Below, one piece after another: positions 7,607-15,884 of a stretch of DNA of 27,650 bases. The notes beneath the pieces are model-generated. The model had not been told where the DNA came from. It saw nothing but the letters and a program-made list of their open reading frames with translations, and made no database searches. Location of the stretch: assembly GCA_018334595.1 (NCBI GenBank), contig JAGXLQ010000002.1, positions 1-27,650 on the forward strand. The letters run 5' to 3'. The stretch is from Candidatus Bipolaricaulota bacterium (GTDB lineage Bacteria > Bipolaricaulota > Bipolaricaulia > M55B111). Position 1 is the stretch's first letter, and every line of letters starts with the position of its first letter. The translations under genes were made by a program, and so were the position numbers.

Positions 7607-7622
7607 AAACTAAACAACGTGT

Positions 7623-8282
7623 ATGCATACGCTTATTACAGATGTTGACAACACCATAGCAGATACCAGAAAGAGAATGGAGCGCTCCCTGTCCGAGATA
7701 GGTCGGGGAGGGGTATTTGACAGGACCCGCGAAGAATTTGGGGGGTTCCATAAGTTCCTCAGCGAAGACGAACTAGACCGCCTCTGGCGGGTATTTCTCT
7801 CCGACAAGTACGTCCATCTCGATAGGCCGGAACCCGATTCCGCTCGTGTACTGAACGGGCTCGTCCAAAGAGGGATAAAGCTCATCTATCTGACCGGGCG
7901 CCATGACGAAGGTGGCGATACGATGAGGCCGGGCACGGAGGAGTGGCTTAGAGAGCACGGGTTTCCCGTTCCTGGCGAGGGGGACGTCAGGCTGCTAATG
8001 AAGCCGGAGCGGAGGGCAGACGACAAAGTATTTAAACTCAGGGAGCTTCGCGGGCTCAACGGCGAGACCAGCCGAGATGAAGCAAGGAGGTTAGTCGGCA
8101 TAGGTGACATGCCGGACGATGCCTCCGCGTACAGCCAGGCGGGGGTGGAGCCGATTCTACTTGATTGGCTGGGGCTGTTTTCTCGGGACGATTTGCTCAA
8201 CGCAGCTGATGACGTTACTGTATTAAACAGTTGGGAGGAAGTTGAATCCTTTGTTGCCTCTCGTTACCTTGTTTATAGATGA
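7623..8282 (+). CDS. HAD-superfamily hydrolase (putative phosphatase)
   Basis: A 219-residue cytosolic protein. HAD motif I is DVDNTIAD at residues 7-14, where the first Asp is the expected nucleophile. Motif II is LTGR at about 93-96, motif III is a Lys in the KPERRADDK region, and motif IV is the acidic GDMPDD at about 161-166. An inserted helical cap lies between motifs I and II. The motifs fit a phosphomonoesterase; the substrate is not visible. ATG 7623 is required to include motif I but has no Shine-Dalgarno site, and it lies inside a perfect palindrome, GTATGCATAC (7621-7630). The first permease gene begins 52 bases after the stop, so this may be the first gene of the transporter operon. 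Confidence 0.85.
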   Translation: MHTLITDVDNTIADTRKRMERSLSEIGRGGVFDRTREEFGGFHKFLSEDELDRLWRVFLSDKYVHLDRPEPDSARVLNGLVQRGIKLIYLTGRHDEGGDTMRPGTEEWLREHGFPVPGEGDVRLLMKPERRADDKVFKLRELRGLNGETSRDEARRLVGIGDMPDDASAYSQAGVEPILLDWLGLFSRDDLLNAADDVTVLNSWEEVESFVASRYLVYR

Positions 8283-8334
8283 AGTGTTATTGGTAACGTT
8301 TTTACTTTCAACATATTTTCTGGTGTAATTATAT

Positions 8335-9159
8335 ATGTCGATGAGGAAGATCTTCTTCAAGGTCTTAACCTATTTGCTGCTTCTGTCACTGGTGGCTGCG
8401 GTCCTCTTGCCCTTTTATTGGATGGTCGTCACGTCTCTAAAGCCGCCGGGAGAAGTAAACGTCGTCCCCCCGAAGTGGATACCAAGCAGGCCTTTCTGGC
8501 AGAACTACGTACGCGCCTGGCACGCAGCACCGTTCGGCCGCTATTTTCTGAATTCGTTCTTCATCTCGGTCATGACGACGTTAGGGGAGGTCGTGACCAC
8601 GATACTGGCGGCATACGCCTTCGCCAAGATGGACTTCTTCGGCAAGAAGGTATTGTTCTTGAGCCTGCTGGGATTGATGATGTTCCCCGGACAGCTCAGG
8701 TTGATACCTAACTTCATGCTGGCCAGCAGCCTCGGCTGGACGGACACCTACCAGATACTTATCATCCCCTGGATTGCCTCGATATTCGGCATATTTTTGC
8801 TCAGACAGTATTTCAAGACTATCCCGGACGAACTCTGGGACGCCGCTCAGCTTGACGGCTGTAACCGGTTCCGGTTTTTGTGGACGGTCGTCGTCCCCCT
8901 GTCGAAGCCGGGGATAATAACCGTTGCCCTGTTTAAGTTCGTGGGGAGTTGGAATGCCTTCCTGTGGGTGTTGATTATGACGAATAAGACGTCGATGAGG
9001 ACGATTCCCGTGGGGCTCGCGGTCTTCCGGTCCGAAGCGGGGACGCATTTTGGCGAGCTTATGGCGGCGTCAACTATGGCGGTTCTACCGATACTGATTA
9101 TATTCTTCCTCGCCCAGAGGCAGTTCATTCAGGGGGTTGCAAGAAGTGGTATTAAATAA
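8335..9159 (+). CDS. carbohydrate-type (CUT1) ABC transporter permease, MalG/UgpE-like
   Basis: A 274-residue inner-membrane protein with about six membrane segments. Family features are the LLPFYWMVVTSLK N-terminal segment and the EAA loop around DELWDAAQLDGCNRFRFLWTVVVPLSKPGI, which docks onto the ATPase. Start is ATG 8335 or ATG 8341 (MSM); neither has a strong ribosome site. It precedes the binding-protein gene, whereas MalG-type permeases usually follow a MalF-type partner; here the partner lies three genes later at 11355. Confidence 0.93.
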   Translation: MSMRKIFFKVLTYLLLLSLVAAVLLPFYWMVVTSLKPPGEVNVVPPKWIPSRPFWQNYVRAWHAAPFGRYFLNSFFISVMTTLGEVVTTILAAYAFAKMDFFGKKVLFLSLLGLMMFPGQLRLIPNFMLASSLGWTDTYQILIIPWIASIFGIFLLRQYFKTIPDELWDAAQLDGCNRFRFLWTVVVPLSKPGIITVALFKFVGSWNAFLWVLIMTNKTSMRTIPVGLAVFRSEAGTHFGELMAASTMAVLPILIIFFLAQRQFIQGVARSGIK

Positions 9160-9240
9160 ATACTGGAGGTGGTAGGTAGCGTAAGTCGCTTGTCGGTAGT
9201 TTAGGTCGGGAATTGCCTTACTTTCTTGGAGGTGTATTTG

Positions 9241-10467
9241 ATGAGAAAAGTACTCGCTTTTGCTCTGATTTTTAGTCTGGTTATAGGTGCGACAGGAATC
9301 GCCTTTGCCGCGGATGAGACCAAAGTTACGTTTTGGCACGCCATGCACAGGGAGCACAAGGACGCCCTGGAGCATATAACGGCTGCTTTCGAAGAAGAGA
9401 ACCCGGGGATCGACGTGGAACTAGTGGACCAGGGGGGTTACACGGAGTTAAAACAGAAGGTCATTACCGCAGCTGCCGCCGGACAGGTTCCAGTCGCTGC
9501 CCAGCAGTACGAGGATTCCACTATCCAATACGTGGACGCCGATTTGATGAAACCTCTGGACGGGGTGGTCAGCGAAGACCTTATCAATGACATCCCGCAG
9601 GGGCTGATTAACTCTGGGACATTTATGGGGAAGCTTTACGCTCTTCCGTTTAACAAGAGTGCGATGGTTCTCTTCTACAACACGGATTTAATCGATGAAC
9701 CCCCTGCCACGTGGGACGAATTGCTGGAGATCTCTGCTGAAGTAACGGAGGATACAGATGGTGACGGGAAGATCGATCAGTACGGATTCGGCCTCAGGCC
9801 CACGCCTGAATTATTTTCCCTGTTCTTTCACCAGGCGGGAGGGGAGTTCCTCTCGGAGGACAAATCAGAACTGTTAATTGACTCAGAAGAGGGCGTACAC
9901 GCCCTGGAGTATATGGCCAAACTGAGAGAACACAGCCTGTACCAGACGGATTACCTATCTGGCCCGTTTGGTTCCGGGAAGGTCGCTATGTATATCGGTT
10001 CCTCGGCGGGGGCCCCTTACGTGGATTCCGCATGTGAGGGCAACCATGGCTGGGACGCTGCTCCGTTGCCCGACGGCCCGGCGAATGGCGACTCCATGAT
10101 CCAGGGAACGAACGTCGGCGTATTTACCGTCGGTAAGAGCGAAGAGCAGGTTGATGCAGGAATCGAATTTATTCAATACTTGATCAAAGATAAGTGGACG
10201 ATTTACTGGGGGAAGAAGACCGGGTACATCCCCGTAAGGAAGTCCGCACTTAACTCCGAAGAGTGGCAAAGCTATCTAGAGGAGAATCCCAAGCGGAGGG
10301 CTATGACTCAGATGATGAAAGAGGGGTTTGTCTACCCGCATCATCTGCAGTGGAACGAAGTCAGGAATATATTGGGTAACGTGCTCGAGAGGACCATGCT
10401 TAACAAGGGAGAGCCGAAGGAGCTTCTCGAGGATGGAGCTAAGACTTTCAAAGAGAAGACGGGCTAA
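9241..10467 (+). CDS. extracellular solute-binding protein, CUT1/UgpB-like
   Basis: A 408-residue exported binding protein. ATG 9241 is chosen because GGAGGTG (9228-9234) is correctly spaced; the following 23 residues form a type I signal peptide ending AFA before ADE, with no lipobox cysteine. The mature part has FWHAM, GGYTELKQK, ALPFNKSAMVLFYN and GKKTGYIPVRKSA, which resemble E. coli UgpB (FWHSM, PFNSSTPVLYYN, KTGYLPI) more than MalE. An EF-hand-like calcium loop, DTDGDGKIDQYG, is at about 171-182, a feature seen in several Gram-positive and halophile binding proteins. A sugar or sugar-phosphate/phosphodiester ligand is likely; which one is inference. Confidence 0.92.
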   Translation: MRKVLAFALIFSLVIGATGIAFAADETKVTFWHAMHREHKDALEHITAAFEEENPGIDVELVDQGGYTELKQKVITAAAAGQVPVAAQQYEDSTIQYVDADLMKPLDGVVSEDLINDIPQGLINSGTFMGKLYALPFNKSAMVLFYNTDLIDEPPATWDELLEISAEVTEDTDGDGKIDQYGFGLRPTPELFSLFFHQAGGEFLSEDKSELLIDSEEGVHALEYMAKLREHSLYQTDYLSGPFGSGKVAMYIGSSAGAPYVDSACEGNHGWDAAPLPDGPANGDSMIQGTNVGVFTVGKSEEQVDAGIEFIQYLIKDKWTIYWGKKTGYIPVRKSALNSEEWQSYLEENPKRRAMTQMMKEGFVYPHHLQWNEVRNILGNVLERTMLNKGEPKELLEDGAKTFKEKTG

Positions 10468-10478
10468 GGTTTTTCACC

Positions 10479-10508
10479 GGTGGGGGTCACCATAATGGTA
10501 CCCCCACC
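10479..10508 (+). repeat. strong intercistronic hairpin between binding protein and CbiR-like gene
   Basis: GGTGGGGGT (10479-10487) pairs perfectly with ACCCCCACC (10500-10508), and the inner ACCAT/ATGGT can extend it past one bulged C. It begins 11 bases after the binding-protein stop and no T-run follows. Such hairpins commonly protect the abundant binding-protein mRNA and lower expression of downstream genes. Confidence 0.75.
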
Positions 10509-10527
10509 ATATTTCTTGGAGGTAATA

Positions 10528-11331
10528 TTGCATAACTATCCGTTCCAGCTGGGCTGTACCTCGCTTACCCACCCCAACCTCGGGTTGGTAGAAAACGTCA
10601 GGCGCAGGCCCGTGGAGTTCGACCTTATCGAGCTTACGTTGGAGTATCCGCGGAACCTGCCCCTTGAGGACGACGATATTGACGAGTTGAACCGGTTAAA
10701 GGATAAGGAGGGTTTGGACTACAGCGTCCACCTGCCCCTCAGCGTGCGCCTGGCGAGTACCAACCCCAGGCTTAGGCAGCCCTCAATCGAGGTCGTGGCT
10801 GAGACTTACGAACGGGCGGAGAGGTTAAACCCGCTCACTTATACCCTCCACGTCTCTCCAATCTACCCACCCGGCGGGTCCCCACTTACCCGTTTGTTTG
10901 AACTGGATCAGTACGCCAACCGTATAGAGTATGCCAAGGATTCGCTGTTGAAACTCAAGGACCACGTCGACCCCGGGAAGATAGCCGTTGAGAACTTGTT
11001 TACCGAGCTGCGGGACCTCCAGGGCTTTCTTAATCACGAGGGTTATCGAAGATGCCTTGACGTCGGCCATATGATAAAGGGTGGAAAGGACCCGTTGCTG
11101 CACTTTTACCGAAACGCCGACGTGATAGAGAACGTACATCTCCACGGCGTGGTAGGGGATAGGGACCATCAACAGCTCGAGCCCGATTCCGACCTTGACC
11201 TGGTTGGCCTGTTTGAGGTGATCAAGGAAGTGGGTTACGAGGGGCCGATCGTGCTGGAGCAGTTTACACTAGATCACCTAGACCGATCACTCTCGGTCAT
11301 AGAGGATGCATGGGGGAAGGCGGTAGTGTAA
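10528..11331 (+). CDS. TIM-barrel protein of the AP-endonuclease-2 fold, CbiR-like (cobamide remodeling phosphodiesterase family)
   Basis: About 267 residues. TTG 10528 is preferred because GGAGGT (10518-10523) precedes it and the N-terminus YPFQLGCTS then starts as in CbiR-type proteins; an upstream in-frame ATG at 10495 lies inside a hairpin. Likely metal or active-site positions in order are VHLPL (His ~68), TLHV (His ~108), VENL (Glu ~155), LDVGH (Asp ~178, His ~181), HLHG (~204-206), DH (~213) and a late Glu (~244). CbiR cleaves the phosphodiester in the cobamide nucleotide loop; relatives in the fold are epimerases or endonucleases. No cobamide genes are nearby: it is embedded in a CUT1 ABC operon, so its substrate may differ. 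Confidence 0.75.
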   Translation: MHNYPFQLGCTSLTHPNLGLVENVRRRPVEFDLIELTLEYPRNLPLEDDDIDELNRLKDKEGLDYSVHLPLSVRLASTNPRLRQPSIEVVAETYERAERLNPLTYTLHVSPIYPPGGSPLTRLFELDQYANRIEYAKDSLLKLKDHVDPGKIAVENLFTELRDLQGFLNHEGYRRCLDVGHMIKGGKDPLLHFYRNADVIENVHLHGVVGDRDHQQLEPDSDLDLVGLFEVIKEVGYEGPIVLEQFTLDHLDRSLSVIEDAWGKAVV

Positions 11332-11354
11332 GACGTTTTTCGTAGAGGTCAACC

Positions 11355-12299
11355 ATGGATAAAATTACTGCCCTTATAAGTCGTATTACTGGCGTTAGCC
11401 AGATCAAACTGCGGAAACCGGATTACTGGAAGGAGACGTTCTGGGCTTACGGGTACCTCCTCCCGGCGTTTCTCGTACTCGGTGTGTTTTCCTTCTGGCC
11501 GTTGATAAGGTCGTTCAAGATCAGCCTATTCGACTGGAACGTGTTGAGAAATACAGGTACGTTTATTGGCTTTCAGAACTACGTCAGGTTGTTCAACGAC
11601 CCGGAGTTCTGGGCCGCTCTCTGGCACACGGTCTATTACGCCCTTGTCAGCACCCCGGTAACGATGATCATTGCCATGTTTATCGCCATATTGTTGAATT
11701 CCCAAATTAGAATGAAGAGCTGGTTCAGGACCGCCTTCTTCCTCCCCTGGATTACTCCCATGGTTGCCGGCGCGTCGGTGTTCGTCTGGCTGTTTAACGC
11801 CGACTACGGTCTGGTCAATCACCTACTGGGTTTGGTGGGCCTGGGTGATTACCGTTGGCTGAACAATCCCAGCCTTGCAATTCCTCTGTTGATAGTCTTT
11901 GGGGTCTGGAAGTTTCTTGGGTTTCAGACCGTCCTCTTCCTGGCCGGGCTCCAGAATATTCCCGAGGGCTACTACGAGGCTGCCAGGGTTGATGGGGCGA
12001 ACAGGCTTCAACTCTTCCGTCACGTGACCCTCCCCCTTCTTACGCCGACGACCTTTTTCGTATTGATAATATCCATGATCGGGTCGTTTAAGGTTTTCAC
12101 TCAGGTATACGTTATCTGGGCGGGGACTGCAGGGCCCCTGGACAGCGCTGAGACCATCGTCATGTTCTTCTTTCAGAAGGGGTTCAATAACTTTGAATTT
12201 GGTTACGCCTCGGCGGCGGCTTACGTGCTCTTCTTCATCGTGTTTGTCCTCACCGCGATCAACATGCGCGTATCTAAGCGCTGGGTGCACTACCAATAA
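11355..12299 (+). CDS. carbohydrate-type (CUT1) ABC transporter permease, MalF/UgpA-like
   Basis: A 314-residue inner-membrane protein with six or so membrane segments. The AYGYLLPAFLVLGVFSFWPLIRSFKISLFDWN start is characteristic (N-terminal membrane segment near residues 28-60), and the EAA loop reads EGYYEAARVDGANRLQLFRHVTLPLLTP. ATG 11355 follows an AGAGGT site (11344-11349). It begins 23 bases after the CbiR-like gene and is the natural partner of the 8335 permease. It ends the plus-strand operon; coaD lies tail to tail with it. Confidence 0.93.
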   Translation: MDKITALISRITGVSQIKLRKPDYWKETFWAYGYLLPAFLVLGVFSFWPLIRSFKISLFDWNVLRNTGTFIGFQNYVRLFNDPEFWAALWHTVYYALVSTPVTMIIAMFIAILLNSQIRMKSWFRTAFFLPWITPMVAGASVFVWLFNADYGLVNHLLGLVGLGDYRWLNNPSLAIPLLIVFGVWKFLGFQTVLFLAGLQNIPEGYYEAARVDGANRLQLFRHVTLPLLTPTTFFVLIISMIGSFKVFTQVYVIWAGTAGPLDSAETIVMFFFQKGFNNFEFGYASAAAYVLFFIVFVLTAINMRVSKRWVHYQ

Positions 12300-12352
12300 A
12301 CTTGCTATCATGGTCCCGCCCGCCGACGGCTGCACATTACCCTTATCCGTCA

Positions 12353-12390
12353 CGTTTACTGGGTTAGGTCAAGAAGCAACGGTGTAAACG
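12353..12390. repeat. inverted repeat between convergent permease and coaD
   Basis: CGTTTAC (12353-12359) pairs with GTAAACG (12384-12390). It sits in the 109-bp gap between two convergent genes, where a bidirectional transcription stop would be expected, but there is no T-run on either side. Confidence 0.35.
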
Positions 12391-12408
12391 GGGTAGGATC
12401 ACGGACGT

Positions 12409-12897
12409 CTACTTGAGGTCGAATTTCTCCACCAGCCTCCGTTCAACGACCTGCGGCACGAAGGAGCTGACGTCGCCACCCAGCCCTTTTACCTCCTTGA
12501 CGATGCTGGAGCTAAGGAAGGAATACTCGCCGGAGGTCATAAGAAAGACCGATTCTATCTCCGGTGCGAGGTCACGGTTGGTCAACGCCATTTGGAACTC
12601 GTATTCGAAGTCGGAGTTAGCTCTCAAGCCCCTGACGATCGACTTGCGGTTATACTTCTTTGCGCAGTTGACCAGCAGGCCGGAAAAGGTAATAACCCTG
12701 GATACGTTTATCCCCTCCTCAGAAGTGGCTTCTTCTACAAGTTCCTTCCTCGTCTGGGGGGAGAAGAGCGTCTCCTTTCTTGGGTTCTCAACTACCCCGA
12801 CTATCAAGTCGTCGAAGATTTTCTCTGCCCGTTCGATGATGTCCAAGTGACCGTACGTGATGGGGTCAAAACTGCCTGGATAAATTGCTTTTGGCAA
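12409..12897 (-). CDS. coaD: phosphopantetheine adenylyltransferase
   Basis: A 162-residue cytosolic enzyme of coenzyme A synthesis: 4'-phosphopantetheine + ATP to dephospho-CoA + pyrophosphate. The N-terminal YPGSFDPITYGHLDII holds the nucleotidyltransferase TxGH motif, RGLRANSDFEYEFQMALTNR is the conserved substrate-binding segment, and YSFLSSSIVKEV is the C-terminal ISSSxVR-type motif. The start is TTG at 12897 (LPKAIYPGS), seven bases after GGAGG at 12909-12905; this gives the usual family length. The frame extends upstream to 13002, but without family similarity. It is a single gene set between the permease and the ATPase of the ABC system on the other strand. Confidence 0.96.
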   Translation of the reverse strand: MPKAIYPGSFDPITYGHLDIIERAEKIFDDLIVGVVENPRKETLFSPQTRKELVEEATSEEGINVSRVITFSGLLVNCAKKYNRKSIVRGLRANSDFEYEFQMALTNRDLAPEIESVFLMTSGEYSFLSSSIVKEVKGLGGDVSSFVPQVVERRLVEKFDLK

Positions 12898-13245
12898 TGT
12901 CCTACCTCCAATCCCCGGGATTATTTGTTTCTTCTCGTCTTTACATGACTGACCTAGCCGCTTGTTGATAAATAATAAGGTATGATCGCTCCGCTTGCAC
13001 AAGAGAAAGGTTAGGAAGACGGGGTGGTCGTGGAGTTTGATCGTGGTTGGCTCAAGAGATACAATTAGGCCGAAAGAGCATTAGTTTTCTTCGTTAGTGG
13101 TAGATAGAAGGGCGTATTCTTGATAAAATGATCACAACTGTCGCTGGTAGGTCGTGGTTTCCGTGGGAGATCCCGTTTGCTGTTAACGTTGCGGATAACT
13201 GGCAGGCCAGAGGTTAAGATAATTAAAGACCGGGAGGTATAATAA
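12898..13245. other. intergenic region between divergent coaD and the sugar ABC ATPase gene
   Basis: No gene is seen in these 348 bases. On the minus strand TATTAT (12977-12972) is a possible -10 box for coaD, with a poor -35. On the plus strand GATAAT (13218-13223) is a possible -10 box for the ATPase gene, again without a good -35. The ATPase ribosome site GGAGGT is at 13232-13237. A GGG/CCC mini-hairpin near 13166-13175 is the only other structure seen. Confidence 0.4.
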
Positions 13246-14346
13246 ATGGCAGAAGTAAGGCTAGAAGGTGTGACAAAGCGGTTTGGTGATTTGACGGCCG
13301 TCAACAAGGCTGACCTTAAGATTGAAGACTCGGAGTTTATCGTACTTGTTGGTCCATCGGGCTGTGGCAAAACTACGACGTTGAGATGTGTTGCCGGTCT
13401 CGAAGAACCGACCGAAGGCGAAGTCTACATCGGGGACAGGGTAGTAAATGGCGTTCCCCCCAAGGATAGAGATATCGCCATGGTGTTCCAGAATTATGCA
13501 CTCTATCCCCACATGGACGTTTACAACAATATCGCCTTTGGGTTGAAGCTGAGAAAGATGCCCAAGGACGAGATCGAGGAGAGGGTTAATCGGACGGCGG
13601 AGCTTTTGGGTATCGAAAGCAAGCTCAAGTCGAAGCCCAAGGAACTATCCGGTGGGCAGAGGCAGAGGGTTGCAGTGGGTAGGGCAATTGCCCGAAATCC
13701 CAAGGTCTTCCTGTTTGACGAACCCCTATCCAACCTGGACGCCAAGCTGAGGGTACAGATGAGGGCTGAACTTCAAGAGTTGCACCACGACCTTAAGACC
13801 ACATCTATGTACGTGACTCACGATCAGGTTGAAGCCATGACGCTGGGCAACCGCGTGGCCGTAATTGATGAGGGAATTATCCAGCAGTACGCCCCGCCAC
13901 AGGAAATTTACGACCATCCCAACAACAAGTTTGTCGCCGGGTTTATCGGAAGTCCTTCTATGAACTTCCTCTCGGCCAAGGTTAGCGGTGGGGAAGAGGG
14001 GTTGTACGTAGAAGGCGACGGCTTTAAGCTGCTGCTGCCCGATGAGTTCTCGGCGGGACTCCAGGAAAAGAAGGGCGAGAGCGTGGTATTTGGTATCCGT
14101 CCCGAGGACCTCGTTGCCGAAGAGACGAAGCACGAGAAGGATGAGGAGACCCGGATGGGAGTTCACGTACTGGTTACAGAGCCACTCGGCGACGAAATAC
14201 TCGTTCACGCTGAAGTCGGAGGCGATAGTCTCGTTGCGCAGCTGGACCCCCGCGTTGACGTCGGCCCTGATCAGGACTTGAACCTGTACTCAAACATGAA
14301 GTACACCCACGTCTTTGACAGGGAATCAGGAGAGTCGCTCGTATAA
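13246..14346 (+). CDS. CUT1 ABC transporter ATP-binding protein, MsmX/UgpC type
   Basis: A 366-residue ATPase with the length and two-part build of the MalK/UgpC/MsmX family. Walker A is GPSGCGKTT at 36-44, the Q-loop is FQNYALYPHM, the signature LSGGQ is at 134-138, Walker B is VFLFDEP at about 154-160, and the DNLDAKLR-type D-loop (LSNLDAKLR) and switch His in VTHDQ follow. The C-terminal ~130 residues form the TOBE/OB regulatory part (FVAGFIGSPSMNFL, FGIRPEDL). GGAGGT at 13232 sets ATG 13246. It is separated from its probable permeases by coaD on the other strand; MsmX-type ATPases often serve several CUT1 importers. Confidence 0.95.
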   Translation: MAEVRLEGVTKRFGDLTAVNKADLKIEDSEFIVLVGPSGCGKTTTLRCVAGLEEPTEGEVYIGDRVVNGVPPKDRDIAMVFQNYALYPHMDVYNNIAFGLKLRKMPKDEIEERVNRTAELLGIESKLKSKPKELSGGQRQRVAVGRAIARNPKVFLFDEPLSNLDAKLRVQMRAELQELHHDLKTTSMYVTHDQVEAMTLGNRVAVIDEGIIQQYAPPQEIYDHPNNKFVAGFIGSPSMNFLSAKVSGGEEGLYVEGDGFKLLLPDEFSAGLQEKKGESVVFGIRPEDLVAEETKHEKDEETRMGVHVLVTEPLGDEILVHAEVGGDSLVAQLDPRVDVGPDQDLNLYSNMKYTHVFDRESGESLV

Positions 14347-14434
14347 CGGCACCGTCGTATTTACTTCCTGTATGGGCAGTCGTTCCCAAAGGGGGAGTGC
14401 TGTGTCGTAAAAGCGACCGCCCAATGATCGAAAT

Positions 14435-15106
14435 ATGAGACCTAGCCGGATATTTAAGTTTATCAGGGAGACGATCTTTGATGGTCTGGTTGTAGTCCTG
14501 CCGATTACGATAACCGGATACCTGCTCTGGCTGGGTTATAACCTCATCGATAGGTTTTTCGGCCGGGATACGGTAATTGGGGCCCAATTAAGCAGGTCCC
14601 TCGATCGCTTGTTTGGTATAGAGTGGATACCGGGCCTCAGCGTGATATATACGGTCATCGTTATCCTTCTCCTTGGCCTGATCTCCAAGATTTATCTGGG
14701 GCGACTGGTACAGAAGAACGTTAACACGATTCTTCAGCGCCTCCCGCTGATAAAAAGAATTTACCAGCCGGCACAGGAGATTTCGGAGGCCATCCTCGGG
14801 AGGGGCAAGTTTTCCTCGTTTAAAGACACGGTGATGTTTGAATACCCCCGGGAGGGAAGTTACACGATAGGTTTTATCACCAACCACATCGGGGATAACG
14901 TGGCCGTTTACATCTTCAGCGCGCCGAACCCGTTTACCGGCAAGTTGTTCTTGGTCCCGGAGGAGGACGTCACCTACCTCGACATAACCATCGAAGAGGG
15001 CATCAAACTGGTCGTTTCAATGGGCATTTCGTCTCCATACGATCGAGAAGAAACCTCCGGAGATTCCGGGAGTGCCGGGGTGAATTTGTTTGATTCCAAT
15101 CCGTGA
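14435..15106 (+). CDS. DUF502 family membrane protein
   Basis: A 223-residue protein with two membrane segments (about 15-37 and 65-88) followed by a cytoplasmic or periplasmic domain. The start RETIFDGLVVVLPITITGYLLW and the IPLIKRIYQPAQEI-like LPLIKRIYQPAQEISEAI segment are the DUF502 signature; FLVPEEDVTYLDITIEEGIKLVVSMG closes the family domain. The function is not established. ATG 14435 has no strong ribosome site. Its last 17 bases overlap the rhomboid gene, suggesting coupled translation. Confidence 0.88.
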   Translation: MRPSRIFKFIRETIFDGLVVVLPITITGYLLWLGYNLIDRFFGRDTVIGAQLSRSLDRLFGIEWIPGLSVIYTVIVILLLGLISKIYLGRLVQKNVNTILQRLPLIKRIYQPAQEISEAILGRGKFSSFKDTVMFEYPREGSYTIGFITNHIGDNVAVYIFSAPNPFTGKLFLVPEEDVTYLDITIEEGIKLVVSMGISSPYDREETSGDSGSAGVNLFDSNP

Positions 15107-15881
15107 TAGACAGCCCAGCTACAGGTTTTCGGCCGTTACCGTAACGTTAATTGCTATTTGTGCGGTCGTCTTCCTGTTCCAGCTTACCCTGAGTCCCGAG
15201 CCGGACCGGGTGTTAGACCTGACGAAGTGGAAGGAGTATGGGGTGCTGCCCCTCGATTACCCAAAACTGGCGGAGAGCGGTGTCTCCGGGGTGAGGATCT
15301 CCCCCAAGAGAAACTTCTTCTTGCAGTACGGGGCCGTGCCCGGCGAAATCGCGAACATGTCTGACTTTCCCCCTCTAGTACCTTTCCCCGTCTTCTTCAC
15401 GTTGATCACCTCCATGTTTATTCACGGAGGTTTCTTCCACCTCATCGGAAACATGCTCTTTCTATGGATATTCGGTGATAACGTCGAGGACGCCATGGGG
15501 CACGTTCGTTTTGCCCTATTTTACTTTCTTTCCGGTATCGCCGGCGGGTTGCTGCAGATAGTCGCCAATTCCGGAAGCGGGACGCCGATGGTCGGGGCCT
15601 CGGGAGCTATCGCCGGGGTAATGGCCGCATATCTCATACTGTATCCGCACTCGAGGATCGTTACGGTCCTGCCGATCTTCTTCTTCTTTACCTTAGTGGA
15701 AATTCCCGCGGCACTAATGGTTGGGCTCTGGTTTCTCTTCGAACTCGTCCGGGCAGTCGGTGAGCCGGCGGGACAGGTCGCTAGGCTTGCCCACGTCGGA
15801 GGCTTTATCGCCGGGGCGATGATGACCCCGTACCTCAAGAGCAAATACGTCAGGATGAGGTTGTTCGACTACTTCAAGTAG
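15090..15881 (+). CDS. rhomboid-family intramembrane serine protease
   Basis: A 263-residue membrane protein. The catalytic GASG motif is at 169-172 (Ser171), the partner His is at about 235 in AHVGG, and the HLIGN stretch (His117, Asn121) supplies the oxyanion side, so all residues of an active rhomboid are present. Membrane segments are at about 14-33, 101-128, 140-160, 166-187, 192-215 and 232-250, and there is a long extracellular loop after segment one (about 34-100). The start is TTG at 15090 inside the end of the DUF502 gene. Rhomboids cut within membrane segments of other proteins; the target here is unknown. Confidence 0.92.
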   Translation: MIPIRDRQPSYRFSAVTVTLIAICAVVFLFQLTLSPEPDRVLDLTKWKEYGVLPLDYPKLAESGVSGVRISPKRNFFLQYGAVPGEIANMSDFPPLVPFPVFFTLITSMFIHGGFFHLIGNMLFLWIFGDNVEDAMGHVRFALFYFLSGIAGGLLQIVANSGSGTPMVGASGAIAGVMAAYLILYPHSRIVTVLPIFFFFTLVEIPAALMVGLWFLFELVRAVGEPAGQVARLAHVGGFIAGAMMTPYLKSKYVRMRLFDYFK

Positions 15882-15884
15882 GGC

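Noticed and set aside
12898..13002. 35-codon upstream extension of coaD.
   Set aside because: TTG 12897 has a well-spaced GGAGG and gives the normal family length; the extension is not CoaD-like.
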